From positions 186,001 to 250,000 of the forward strand of contig JAGDYZ010000008.1 in the NCBI GenBank assembly GCA_049116335.1: a DNA stretch of 64,000 nucleotides, given 5' to 3'. A program made the position numbers and the translations under genes. Shown in pieces: positions 16,971-25,498 of the stretch. Every line of letters begins with the position of its first letter. The first letter of the stretch is position 1. Source of the DNA: CANMIH01 sp049116335. Its GTDB lineage: Bacteria > Pseudomonadota > Alphaproteobacteria > Rhodobacterales > Rhodobacteraceae. Under the pieces are notes generated by a model. That model saw only the letters and a list, made by a program, of their open reading frames with translations. It did not search any database and was not told the DNA's origin.

Positions 16971-17444
16971 ATGATCCGCTTTTCCCGCAGCCTCACAATT
17001 TCCGCCAGCCCCACCTCCGTTTGGAGCGTCCTTGAACGTTTTATGCAGATCGACGAGTTTGCGCCGCTCATTGTCTCGGTTGATGCGCTGACCTCGGGCG
17101 ACATCGGTGTCGGCTCTCAACGTCGCTGCCATTTCGAAGATGGCAATTCTCTGGTCGAAGAGGTGACTGACTGGCGCCCTGGCCAAAGTTACCGCGTTCA
17201 ACTGTCCGATTTTGCACCGATGCCGTTGCGCCAGGCTGCCGCCGAAATCCGCATCACCCCGGCTGAGCCCGGAAAAACCCGCGTTGTCTGGAGCATGGAG
17301 TATCAGGTTAAATTTGGCCCGCTTGGCTGGATTCTGGGCCAGACCATGATGAAACTGATGATGCGCAAAGTGCTCGATGCCAATCTGCGCGGTCTGGCAG
17401 ACCGGGCGACCTCACCTCAGGTGGACATAAAACGCTCAGCCTGA
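16971..17444 (+). CDS. SRPBCC (START-like) family protein
   Basis: Protein of 157 residues with the START/Bet v1-like fold that binds hydrophobic ligands. The start MIRFSRSLTISASPTSVWSV at 16971 fits the domain, whose first strand leads straight into the helix SVWSVLERFMQIDEF. Later strands include GVGSQRRCHFEDGNSLVEEV, YRVQLSDFAPMPLRQ and TRVVWSMEYQVKFGPLGWIL, then the long C-terminal helix. No signal peptide. It is divergent from the YafY regulator. The ligand and role are unknown; polyketide-cyclase-type annotations of this family are only structural. Confidence 0.85.
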   Translation: MIRFSRSLTISASPTSVWSVLERFMQIDEFAPLIVSVDALTSGDIGVGSQRRCHFEDGNSLVEEVTDWRPGQSYRVQLSDFAPMPLRQAAAEIRITPAEPGKTRVVWSMEYQVKFGPLGWILGQTMMKLMMRKVLDANLRGLADRATSPQVDIKRSA

Positions 17445-17454
17445 ACCTAACCAC

Positions 17455-17486
17455 AAAAAAAGGACCGCCCCATCAAGGGGCGGTCC
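17455..17486 (-). terminator. Rho-independent terminator of ndk
   Basis: Ten-base perfect stem GGACCGCCCC / GGGGCGGTCC with a 5-base loop, followed on the minus strand by a run of seven T. It lies 32 bases after the ndk stop. On the plus strand the bases after the stem are not T-rich, so it serves mainly ndk although the stem follows the SRPBCC gene too. Confidence 0.9.
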
Positions 17487-17518
17487 CAAATCTCTGAGGT
17501 CACATGTGACCGGTGGGC

Positions 17519-17941
17519 TTAGCCAACCAGCTCAAGACCCGAGAAGAAATACGCGATTTCTACAGCTGCGGTTTCGGGTGCGTCCGAACCGTGTACCGAG
17601 TTTTCGCCTACCGATTCAGCGAACTCAGCGCGGATGGTGCCAGCGGCTGCGTCTGCTGGGTTGGTTGCGCCCATAACTTCGCGGTTCTTTGCAATGGCGC
17701 CTTCGCCTTCCAGAACCTGAGCAACGATCGGAGCCGACGCCATGAATTCGCACAGTTCGTCGTAGAACGGACGCTCTGCGTGTACTTTGTAGAACTCACC
17801 AGCCTGAGCTTTGGTCAGGTGGATACGCTTCTGAGCAACAACGCGCAGGCCAGCTTCTTCAAACTTGGCGTTGATTGCGCCAGTCAGGTTGCGGCGGGTG
17901 GCGTCGGGCTTGATGATCGAGAAAGTGCGCTCAAGGGCCAT
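17519..17941 (-). CDS. ndk: Nucleoside diphosphate kinase
   Basis: Transfers the gamma phosphate of ATP to other (d)NDPs through a phospho-histidine intermediate. Full length at 140 residues. The active-site His is in NSVHGSDAPETAA; the N-terminal MALERTFSIIKPDATRRNLTG and GATNPADAAAGTIRAEFAES are diagnostic. It is a single-gene unit with its own terminator and is divergent from the ABC-F gene, with 187 bases between the starts. No oddities. Confidence 0.97.
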   Translation of the reverse strand: MALERTFSIIKPDATRRNLTGAINAKFEEAGLRVVAQKRIHLTKAQAGEFYKVHAERPFYDELCEFMASAPIVAQVLEGEGAIAKNREVMGATNPADAAAGTIRAEFAESVGENSVHGSDAPETAAVEIAYFFSGLELVG

Positions 17942-18128
17942 GGGATAGCTCCATCTAAGTTAAAGGCCGGGCACCACGCCCGACGATATCCATTGCGCCG
18001 GGCGTTAACATGGGTCGAAAATTTTGAAAAGCCCCTAAGCCCCTCCAAAGCCAAACTCTTGCCATTCGACCCCAATCTGGCACACGCCAGAGATTGACAC
18101 CCCGTCGTCCAACTGGCACCCAGCACCC

Positions 18129-19985
18129 ATGTTACGCATCCAAGATATCGCTTATTCCGTCGAAGGTCGCCCACTGTTTGAAGGGGCCACTGCAACCATT
18201 CCCGAAGGGCATAAGGTGGGTCTTGTGGGCCCTAATGGTGCTGGCAAGACCACTTTATTTCGCCTGATCCGGGGCGAGCTGACCCTGGACAACGGCAACA
18301 TCAGCCTGCCGCCCCGCGCCAAGATTGGCGGCGTCAGTCAGGAAGTGCCCTCATCAGACACATCATTGATCGATACGGTTCTTGAGGCCGACACCGAACG
18401 CGCGGCGCTGATGCGCGAAGCGGAAACCACCACCGACAACAACCGCATCGCCGAAGTACACACGCGTCTGGCCGATATCGACGCCTGGAGCGCAGAAGGC
18501 CGGGCGTCGTCCATTCTCAAAGGCCTTGGCTTTGACGACGCTGCGCAAAAGCGCCCCTGCTCGGACTTTTCTGGCGGCTGGCGCATGCGCGTAGCCCTCG
18601 CCGGGGTTCTGTTTGCCCAACCCGATCTGCTGCTGCTCGACGAACCGACCAACTATCTCGATCTCGAAGGCGCGCTCTGGCTTGAAAGCTATCTGGCGAA
18701 ATATCCGCACACCGTGATCGTCATCAGCCACGACCGTGGCCTGTTGAACCGCGCCGTAGGCAGCATCCTGCACCTCGAAGACCGCCAGCTGACCTACTAT
18801 GGCACCCCTTATGATGGGTTCACCAAATTGCGGGCCGAAAAACGTGCGCAGGCTAGCGCCATGGCGAAAAAGCAAGAAGACCGCCGCGCCCACCTGCAAA
18901 GCTTTGTCGACCGCTTTCGCGCCAAGGCCACCAAAGCCAAACAGGCCCAGTCTCGCCTGAAAATGATCGAAAAGATGGATATGATCACCGCGCCAGAAGA
19001 TGTGGCGAAACGGGTGTTCTCCTTTCCTCAGCCCGATCAGCTGTCCCCACCGATCATCAACATTGAAGGCGGCGAAACCGGCTATGGCGACACCACAGTC
19101 CTAAAGCGTCTCAACCTTCGGATTGATCAAGACGACAGGATCGCACTTCTGGGCCGCAACGGTCAGGGTAAATCCACCCTATCTAAGCTTCTTGCTGATC
19201 GGCTCCCACTGCAATCCGGATCCATGAACCGGTCGTCAAAGCTGCGCATTGGCTATTTTGCCCAGCATCAGGTGGATGAGCTGCATCTCGACGAAACACC
19301 TCTTCAGCACCTCCAGCGCGAACGCCCCGAGACAATGCCACCCAGACTTCGGGCCCAACTGGCCGGGTTTGGTCTGGGTGCGGATCAGGCCGATACTGAA
19401 GTGGGCCGCCTGTCGGGGGGGCAAAAGGCACGCCTGTCACTGTTGCTTGCCACCCTAGATGCACCCCATCTGTTGATTTTGGACGAACCAACCAACCACC
19501 TCGATATCGAAAGCCGCGAGGCGCTGGTCGAAGCGCTGACCACCTACTCCGGTGCTGTGGTGCTGGTCTCACACGACATGCACCTTTTGGGCATGGCGGC
19601 CGACCGGCTCTGGCTGGTTGGGGATGGCACCGTCAAACCCTATGACGATGATCTGGACGCCTATCGCAAGTTCCTGCTGACACAGGACAAGCCAGCGAAA
19701 CCTGCCAAAGCCAGCAAAGCCGCGCCCAAATCCAAACGCGCCTCGCGGGATGACATCCTCATGCTGCGCACCGAAGTCCGCAATTGTGAAGATCGCATTG
19801 CAAAGCTCGAAGAGATGAAGACGCGTCTGCAAGAGAAGCTTGCCGACCCTGATCTTTATGATGACAGCCGACGCAGCGATCTGGAAGTTTGGAACCGCAA
19901 GTTCTCCGAAATTGAAGACGGTCTGTCGCGCGCCGAGACACTTTGGGAAAAAGCCGTTGAAAAGCTGGACACCGCCAAAGGCTAA
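18129..19985 (+). CDS. ABC-F family ATP-binding protein
   Basis: Soluble twin-ATPase of 618 residues without membrane domains, the ABC-F type that acts on ribosomes. First domain: Walker A GPNGAGKTT, signature FSGGWRMRVAL, Walker B LLLLDEPTNYLDLEG. Second domain: GRNGQGKST, LSGGQKARLSL, LLILDEPTNHLDIES. The linker between them (about residues 235-290) is rich in Lys/Arg, as in the P-site tRNA interaction motif. A C-terminal coiled coil (LRTEVRNCEDRIAKLEEMK) is present. It resembles YheS/Uup more than EttA. A clear terminator follows. Precise ribosomal role is unknown. Confidence 0.93.
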   Translation: MLRIQDIAYSVEGRPLFEGATATIPEGHKVGLVGPNGAGKTTLFRLIRGELTLDNGNISLPPRAKIGGVSQEVPSSDTSLIDTVLEADTERAALMREAETTTDNNRIAEVHTRLADIDAWSAEGRASSILKGLGFDDAAQKRPCSDFSGGWRMRVALAGVLFAQPDLLLLDEPTNYLDLEGALWLESYLAKYPHTVIVISHDRGLLNRAVGSILHLEDRQLTYYGTPYDGFTKLRAEKRAQASAMAKKQEDRRAHLQSFVDRFRAKATKAKQAQSRLKMIEKMDMITAPEDVAKRVFSFPQPDQLSPPIINIEGGETGYGDTTVLKRLNLRIDQDDRIALLGRNGQGKSTLSKLLADRLPLQSGSMNRSSKLRIGYFAQHQVDELHLDETPLQHLQRERPETMPPRLRAQLAGFGLGADQADTEVGRLSGGQKARLSLLLATLDAPHLLILDEPTNHLDIESREALVEALTTYSGAVVLVSHDMHLLGMAADRLWLVGDGTVKPYDDDLDAYRKFLLTQDKPAKPAKASKAAPKSKRASRDDILMLRTEVRNCEDRIAKLEEMKTRLQEKLADPDLYDDSRRSDLEVWNRKFSEIEDGLSRAETLWEKAVEKLDTAKG

Positions 19986-20007
19986 TCTAGCTGTCATTCT
20001 GAAATGT

Positions 20008-20033
20008 GGCCGCCCCGTGGGGCGGCCTTTTTT
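20008..20033 (+). terminator. Rho-independent terminator of the ABC-F gene
   Basis: Nine-base GC-rich inverted repeat GGCCGCCCC / GGGGCGGCC followed by six T on the plus strand, 23 bases after the stop codon. Confidence 0.92.
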
Positions 20034-20429
20034 GTGCCTTATTCCCACCGAAAAGCTCTGTCGCATGCCTGCACAATGCGTGTCATCTGACCAAAATTGC
20101 CCCAATTGAGGCAAGGCGCCACATTTCGGCCTAATTTAAATTGACGCGATTGCGCGTCTTTTTGGCCGATGCCCTTCATCTTTAGATCTACGCCATGACC
20201 TAAAGGATAGGAGGCCATCTTGTTTAAATTCAAATGCTTAGGCAAAACCCCAGCATCCCACCCTCTTCAAAGATTCAAAAGTCTTTAGAAGAATGCGCGC
20301 TTTTGCGTTAACCTTTAGTTTACTTTTAGACTATGCGGCAGGGCCTGCCTCATTTAAGCCTTAATTCAACAGCGCCACAGGCCGCGGGGGCAGCCAGAGC
20401 GACGCTGAGACGCATAGAGAGGCTTCGCC
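20034..20429. other. Intergenic region with a terminator-like hairpin and a possible mini-ORF
   Basis: About 400 bases without a convincing gene between the ABC-F terminator and the J-domain gene. It holds a second terminator-like hairpin at 20143-20163 (GACGCG, loop ATTG, CGCGTC, then five T, plus strand) that follows no gene. An AGGAGG at 20209-20214 is placed 5 bases before a TTG that opens a 22-codon frame ending at 20288. Both are candidates only; the stretch after 20290 probably carries the promoter of the next gene. Confidence 0.4.
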
Positions 20430-20933
20430 ATGTCCGGTATCAAACGTCAGTCCCCGTTCGAAACTCTTGGAGTTTCCCCGGCCGCGACCAAGGCCGAGAT
20501 CCGCAAGGCATGGAAAGCTCTGGTCAAAGCCAATCATCCCGACCGCAATCCGACTGACCGTGAAGCCGCAACCGATCGTCTGGTTGCTGTGAATGCGGCC
20601 TATGACAAGCTGCGCAACCACGAACCGATTATCCTTACGTCTTTCGAAGCACATGCGACGAAGAAGGCGCAGGCTGAAAAAGCCGCTGCCGAAGCCCGTG
20701 CCCAGCGCGAGGCCGCGCAACAGGCCGCCAAAGCACGTGCCCACGCGCACCGTCAGGCCGAGATCAAGCGTCAGGCGCAGGCAGAGGCCGCACGCAAAGC
20801 CGCAAAGCCAACACCGCAGCGTATCTATTCCACCGCGGAACTTCAGGCGCTGCACACCGCCAAGCGCGAATTCACCTCAGCGCAGATGGCGTTTCATGCG
20901 GCCAAGGCCCATGTTTTCTCAACCGCGGCCTAA
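20430..20933 (+). CDS. J-domain (DnaJ-like) protein
   Basis: Protein of 167 residues with an N-terminal J domain (about residues 8-65: SPFETLGVSPAATKAEIRKA, the HPD motif in KANHPDRNPTD, then LVAVNAAYDKL), which stimulates the ATPase of an Hsp70 partner. The rest is an Ala/Lys/Gln-rich, probably coiled-coil region (AQREAAQQAAKARAHAHRQA) and a short conserved-looking tail (QALHTAKREFTSAQMAFHAA). It lacks the Gly/Phe and zinc regions of DnaJ, so it is a class III J protein with an unknown client. Confidence 0.88.
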   Translation: MSGIKRQSPFETLGVSPAATKAEIRKAWKALVKANHPDRNPTDREAATDRLVAVNAAYDKLRNHEPIILTSFEAHATKKAQAEKAAAEARAQREAAQQAAKARAHAHRQAEIKRQAQAEAARKAAKPTPQRIYSTAELQALHTAKREFTSAQMAFHAAKAHVFSTAA

Positions 20934-20976
20934 GCTACACGTTGCACCCCATCTGGCACTCCCATAACGTCGCAAC

Positions 20977-21600
20977 ATGGACGCAACGTTTCTCATCACC
21001 GCCTTCGCGACGCTTTTTGTGGTTATTGACCCGATTGGGCTGACCCCGATTTTCATCGCTTTGACTCAGGGCACCGACAGCGCCCATCGGCGGGCCGTTG
21101 GTTTGCGCGCCTGTCTTATTGCCTGCGGTCTGCTGGTGCTCTTCGCGTTCTTGGGTGAATCCGTCCTTGGATTTATCGGCATCTCGATGAGCGCCTTTCG
21201 CATTGCGGGTGGTATCCTGCTCTTCATCACCGCGCTGGATATGCTGTTTGAACGCCGCACCAAACGCCGCGAAGACAAGGCGGATGAGGAAGACACGCTG
21301 CCTGATCCTTCGGTCTTTCCGCTGGCGATCCCACTGGTGGCTGGCCCCGGCTCAATTGCAACCATTATCCTATTGATGGGTCAGGCTCAGACCACCCTCG
21401 ACACCATTGGTGTGTTGCTGGTCATGGTAGCCAATCTGGCCATCTGCATGGTCTTGTTCCTGCTCTCCTCCCCCATCGAGCGCGCCTTTGGCCGCATCGG
21501 CATTGTTGTGGTCACCCGCCTCTTGGGCATGCTCCTTGCGGCTCTGTCTGTGCAGTTTGTACTCGACGGATTACGTGACTTCGGCATCGGCACGGGCTGA
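20977..21600 (+). CDS. MarC family integral membrane protein
   Basis: Inner-membrane protein of 207 residues, MarC/UPF0056 family, with about six transmembrane segments. Marks of the family are FVVIDPIGLTPIFIALTQG in the first helix and PLAIPLVAGPGSIATIILL in the fourth. A charged cytoplasmic loop (FERRTKRREDKADEEDTLPD) separates the two halves. It follows the J-domain gene by 43 bases on the same strand and may be co-transcribed. The family's transport role has never been firmly shown despite the name multiple antibiotic resistance. Confidence 0.9.
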   Translation: MDATFLITAFATLFVVIDPIGLTPIFIALTQGTDSAHRRAVGLRACLIACGLLVLFAFLGESVLGFIGISMSAFRIAGGILLFITALDMLFERRTKRREDKADEEDTLPDPSVFPLAIPLVAGPGSIATIILLMGQAQTTLDTIGVLLVMVANLAICMVLFLLSSPIERAFGRIGIVVVTRLLGMLLAALSVQFVLDGLRDFGIGTG

Positions 21601-21647
21601 CATTCAACCCCGGCGTTCCTATATTCTCCTTATTGAGTGGAGAGGTG

Positions 21648-22232
21648 ATGATGGACGGTGAAGATTTTGGGCAGATGATCTATCTGGCACTTCTGTTGCT
21701 GGCGATTGGGGGCTGGTTCATCGCTCAGAACCGGGCGAACCTTGGTAAGATGGCGCAATATGGTTTGGCCTGGGGGTTGATCTTTCTGGGTGTCATTGCG
21801 GGCATTGGTCTGTGGGAAGATGTGCGCGGCACGCTATCTCCACGTCAGACCGTGTTCGAAGACCAGGGCCGCATCGAACTGCCCCGCTCGCAGGACGGCC
21901 ATTACTACGTGACCCTTCAGATCAATGGCGCTCCTGTGGAATTTGTCGTCGACACCGGCGCAACATCGGTTGTGCTCACCCGTCAGGACGCTATGCGGAT
22001 TGGCCTGGGTCCGGAAAATCTCGTGTTTCTCAGCGAAGCCCGCACCGCCAACGGCTCGGTTCAAACCGCGCCGGTCACGCTTGATACAGTTGCGCTCGGC
22101 CCCTTCAGTGACACGCGCGTCCCTGCCTATGTCAACGGCGGTGAGATGGACACGTCGCTATTGGGGATGAGCTATCTGCAGCGCTACCCCAGCATTCAGA
22201 TCAACAGTGGAACTTTGGTTCTAGAGCGGTAG
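21648..22232 (+). CDS. Membrane-anchored retropepsin-like aspartic protease
   Basis: Predicted clan AA aspartic protease (TIGR02281-type), 194 residues. The N-terminus has two hydrophobic segments (IYLALLLLAIGGWFIA and YGLAWGLIFLGVIAGIGLW). The C-terminal domain carries the single catalytic motif FVVDTGATSVVLT and the later SLLGMSYLQRYPSIQI, so the active enzyme must dimerise, as retropepsins do. GGAGAGG stands just before ATG-ATG at 21648/21651; an in-frame TTG at 21633 lies upstream of it and is rejected. Substrate unknown. Confidence 0.88.
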   Translation: MMDGEDFGQMIYLALLLLAIGGWFIAQNRANLGKMAQYGLAWGLIFLGVIAGIGLWEDVRGTLSPRQTVFEDQGRIELPRSQDGHYYVTLQINGAPVEFVVDTGATSVVLTRQDAMRIGLGPENLVFLSEARTANGSVQTAPVTLDTVALGPFSDTRVPAYVNGGEMDTSLLGMSYLQRYPSIQINSGTLVLER

Positions 22233-22260
22233 CCGTTTTTGAAAGTCGAAGACCGCGGCG

Positions 22261-22725
22261 TCACCCACCGGCGCTCTCGGCTTTCTTCTCCCAGCGACCG
22301 CTTTCTTCCGACCAGTATTGCGCGGCGCATTTCGCATCGGTCAGGGCTTTCCATTGCCCACGTGCATGCTGAACCGCCTCCATGTCGTGGCCATCAAACA
22401 GAATACACACCCGTTCCAGCCCGCTCACCTCGTCTGGGGTCACATTGGCCCCGTCCACGGTCATCAGACAGGCCGGGTCATTCCCCGCCTGCCCGGTTGT
22501 CAGCAGCACAGGCTGATGGGCATCATGCATGCCCCCCGCAAGCCCATGGGGCAGAAACCCCTCTTCAGGCCCAAGCCAGAGCTTTTGATCCAACCATTCC
22601 ATCCGGCCCGGATCAACACCGCGCACCGCCACGCGCCATCCCGCTCCCATGGCCTTGTCCAGCAACATCGGCAGGGTTTCCTCCAGCGAATGCCGGGTCA
22701 GGTGATAGAAATACGCAGCGCCCAT
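22261..22725 (-). CDS. holC: DNA polymerase III chi subunit
   Basis: Clamp-loader accessory subunit of 154 residues that links the polymerase III holoenzyme to single-strand binding protein. The N-terminal AAYFYHLTRHSLEETLPMLL, the central WRVAVRGVDPGRMEWLDQKL with WLGPEEGFLPHG, and the C-terminal FDGHDMEAVQHARGQWKALT with AQYWSEE are typical of alphaproteobacterial HolC. It lies 51 bases downstream of pepA on the same strand, an arrangement common in proteobacteria (pepA-holC). Confidence 0.93.
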   Translation of the reverse strand: MGAAYFYHLTRHSLEETLPMLLDKAMGAGWRVAVRGVDPGRMEWLDQKLWLGPEEGFLPHGLAGGMHDAHQPVLLTTGQAGNDPACLMTVDGANVTPDEVSGLERVCILFDGHDMEAVQHARGQWKALTDAKCAAQYWSEESGRWEKKAESAGG

Positions 22726-22776
22726 GGTGCCCCCGGATCAAGGCCCCTGCCCTAAAAAAGGCAGAGGCCGATTGCT

Positions 22777-24243
22777 TTACTCGCTTTCGAAACGGTCACG
22801 CACCAGACGATCCAGCGCCATCACGCCCCAGCCGGTCGCGCCTTTGGGCGCCAGCGTCGTGTCTTTGCTGACCTGCGCCACACCGGCGATATCGAGGTGA
22901 ATCCAAGGCGTGCCCTCTTTCACAAAGCGCTGCAGGAACTGTGCCGCCGTGATCGACCCCGCCGGGCGACCACCCACATTCTGCATATCCGCTTTTTGCG
23001 ACTTGATCTGATTGTCGTAGGCCTGCCCCAAGGGCAGGCGCCACGCGCCCTCACCCTCGGCAGCGGCGGCTTTGAGGAAATCATTGGCAAAGCTGTCGTC
23101 GTTCGAAAACACGCCGGCGTTTTCATGTCCCAGAGCGATGATCACCGCCCCGGTTAGCGTGGCGAGATCGATCATGGCCGAGGGCTGCTCCGAGATCTGC
23201 GCGTGCCACATCACATCCGCCAGCACCAAACGGCCTTCGGCGTCGGTGTTGATCACTTCGATGGTGTCACCTTTCATCGAGGTCACTATATCACCGGGAC
23301 GCTGTGCATTACCCGAGGGCATGTTTTCCACCAGCCCAACAAGACCAACCACATTAGCTTTGGCTTTGCGCAGCGCGAGGGTTTTCATCACGCCGGAAAC
23401 CACACCTGCGCCGCCCATATCCATGGTCATGTCTTCCATGCCACCTGCCGGTTTCAGGCTGATACCACCGGTGTCAAAGACAACACCTTTGCCCACCAGT
23501 GCCAAAGGCGCGCCTTCAGCGCCTTTCCAGCGCATAACAACCACTTTCGACGGGCTGTCCGAGCCTTGGCCCACCCCCAAAAGTGCGCCCATGCCCAACT
23601 CGGCCAGTTTATCTTCTTCAAGAACTTCAACCTCGACACCCAGCCCTTTCAACGCCACCAGACGATCGGCGAACTCGGTGGTGGTCAACACATTTGCAGG
23701 TTCAGCGGTCAGATCTCGGGTAAAGAAAACACCTCCCGCCACAGCGATGGCCTGCTCTGCCTGCTCTGCCACCTCTTCGTGGTTTTTAACCTGAACGGAA
23801 ACCGCGCCATTTTCAGGCGCAGCTTCAGATTTCCGAGCTGTGAAGGCATAGCTGCGCAGCGCCACCCCCAACACCAGCTCAACCGGACGGTGAAGATTTT
23901 CCGCCATCACGGTCATGGTGGACTTTCCCGCCAGCTTGGCCAGGGCCGCCCCGGCCTTACGGGCCTCCTCCACCGATGCGCGTCGCTCAACGCAAACAAC
24001 ATCCACGGCCTCTGCGGCCATGCCTGTGGGATAGGCCAAAGAAATCACGCTGCCGGATTTTGCTTTTTCCCAAGCCTCGGATTCAAGCATACGCACCACG
24101 GCGCCTTTGGTCAGGCGATTCACACGGCGCACAGTCGGGCTCATGGTGCCTTCTTTAGGCACGAGAATCGCAACGCGGCCCTCAACAGTGGCCAATGTCT
24201 CCAAATCAACGGCGGCGAAATCAATTTTGCGCAACTCGGTCAT
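22777..24243 (-). CDS. pepA: Leucyl aminopeptidase
   Basis: Cytosolic M17 zinc/manganese aminopeptidase of 488 residues. The catalytic C-terminal domain shows LVGKGVVFDTGGISLKPAGG with metal ligands, MDMGGAG, and the signature VINTDAEGRLVLAD; the substrate-binding ending is AQFLQRFVKEGTPWIHLDIA. The N-terminal domain (to about residue 170) is variable, as usual. Divergent from the lptF operon; 130 bases separate the two likely starts. In E. coli PepA is also a DNA-binding accessory factor, but that role should not be assumed here. Confidence 0.95.
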   Translation of the reverse strand: MTELRKIDFAAVDLETLATVEGRVAILVPKEGTMSPTVRRVNRLTKGAVVRMLESEAWEKAKSGSVISLAYPTGMAAEAVDVVCVERRASVEEARKAGAALAKLAGKSTMTVMAENLHRPVELVLGVALRSYAFTARKSEAAPENGAVSVQVKNHEEVAEQAEQAIAVAGGVFFTRDLTAEPANVLTTTEFADRLVALKGLGVEVEVLEEDKLAELGMGALLGVGQGSDSPSKVVVMRWKGAEGAPLALVGKGVVFDTGGISLKPAGGMEDMTMDMGGAGVVSGVMKTLALRKAKANVVGLVGLVENMPSGNAQRPGDIVTSMKGDTIEVINTDAEGRLVLADVMWHAQISEQPSAMIDLATLTGAVIIALGHENAGVFSNDDSFANDFLKAAAAEGEGAWRLPLGQAYDNQIKSQKADMQNVGGRPAGSITAAQFLQRFVKEGTPWIHLDIAGVAQVSKDTTLAPKGATGWGVMALDRLVRDRFESE

Positions 24244-24373
24244 TCTACATTCCTTTGGCTAAACCTTGCCCAAGACCTAGCTGTCAGAGGGGCTCTTGAC
24301 CAGAGCCACCTTTTCCCCGCCGCCACAATCCTCTAGGGTGACCGAGAAATTCGGTTCTGGGGGGAACACGAGG

Positions 24374-25498
24374 TTGCAGAGATTCGACAGATATGTGCTG
24401 TCGCAACTTATGGTGCTGTTTGGCTTCTTCGCTCTAGTGCTGGTATCAGTTTACTGGGTGAACCGGGCCGTCTTGTTGTTTGATCGCCTGATTGCAGACG
24501 GCCATTCCGCTGATGTTTTCTTGGAGTTTACGGCCCTGACGCTGCCAAATGTGGTGGGGCTTGTTCTGCCAATGGCGGCCTTTGCGGCATCGGTCTATGT
24601 CACCAACAGACTGTCCAACGAATCCGAACTGACCGTTGTTCAGGCCACGGGGTATTCCCCCTGGCGACTCGCTCGGCCCTATCTTGCCTTTGGCATATTG
24701 GTTGCGGTGATGATGTCCTTGTTGTCGCATATTCTGATCCCGGCTTCGAAAGAACGTCTGGCGATCCGCGAAACCGAGATTTCAGGCTCCGTCAGCGCCC
24801 GACTGCTGCGCGAAGGTGCGTTTTTGCACCCCCGCAAAGGTGTGACCTTCTATATCCGTGACATCACCCCAGAAGGGGAATTGCGCGACATCTTGCTAAC
24901 CGATCGTCGGCAAGAGGGCCGCGATATCACCTATACCGCTGACGTGGCCTATATCCTGCGCGATGACGAAGGTACTAAGTTGGCCATGGTGTCCGGGCTG
25001 GCACAGACCATGAACCTGACCGAGCAAACGCTCTCGACGACGGATTTTTCCGACCTGACCTATGACATATCCTCGCTGATCGTGCCCAAGACCCTGCAAA
25101 ACCGCGATCTGCGCCATTTCACCACCGCGCAGATGATCACAGATATTCCAGCCGTTTTGGCAGAAACCGGTGTTCCACTGGCGCGCGTTCTGGATGAGTT
25201 GCATGGCCGGTTCCAAAAACCGCTGCTGTGCCTCGTTGCAGCCCTGATCGGCTACGCCGCGCTGATGGTCGGAGGGTTTTCGCGCTTTGGGGTTACCAAA
25301 CAGATTGTCTTTGCGATTTTCCTGCTTGTTGTCATCAAAGTGGTCGAAAGCGCCATGACAGATTCCGTGCGCAAAGACGCCTCACTGTGGTTCCTTGTCT
25401 ATATGCCCACTCTTGTTGGGCTGGGCATGGTTGTAGCCCTGTTGTGGCAGGCCGCGCGCCCATTCCGCCCGCGCCGTCGACGTGAGGCCACCTCATGA
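24374..25498 (+). CDS. lptF: LPS export ABC transporter permease LptF
   Basis: Inner-membrane permease of the LptB2FG complex that extracts lipopolysaccharide. About 374 residues with six transmembrane helices: three N-terminal (including VLSQLMVLFGFFALVLVSVY), a periplasmic beta-jellyroll domain (about residues 130-270), and three C-terminal. I chose a TTG at 24374 because the family begins RFDRYxLSQLMVLFGF, and GGGGGGAA lies 8 bases upstream. An ATG at 24296 would add 26 unsupported residues. The stop overlaps lptG as ATGA. First gene of lptF-lptG-lptD-surA-pdxA. Confidence 0.93.
   Translation: MQRFDRYVLSQLMVLFGFFALVLVSVYWVNRAVLLFDRLIADGHSADVFLEFTALTLPNVVGLVLPMAAFAASVYVTNRLSNESELTVVQATGYSPWRLARPYLAFGILVAVMMSLLSHILIPASKERLAIRETEISGSVSARLLREGAFLHPRKGVTFYIRDITPEGELRDILLTDRRQEGRDITYTADVAYILRDDEGTKLAMVSGLAQTMNLTEQTLSTTDFSDLTYDISSLIVPKTLQNRDLRHFTTAQMITDIPAVLAETGVPLARVLDELHGRFQKPLLCLVAALIGYAALMVGGFSRFGVTKQIVFAIFLLVVIKVVESAMTDSVRKDASLWFLVYMPTLVGLGMVVALLWQAARPFRPRRRREATS

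Noticed and set aside
17498..17511. 14-base palindrome GGTCACATGTGACC at the end of ndk
   Set aside because: It lies just downstream of the ndk stop before the terminator; one copy only and no promoter context, so probably chance.
23203..24336. 377-codon open frame on the plus strand
   Set aside because: Antisense to pepA, whose motifs are intact; composition is typical of a shadow frame.
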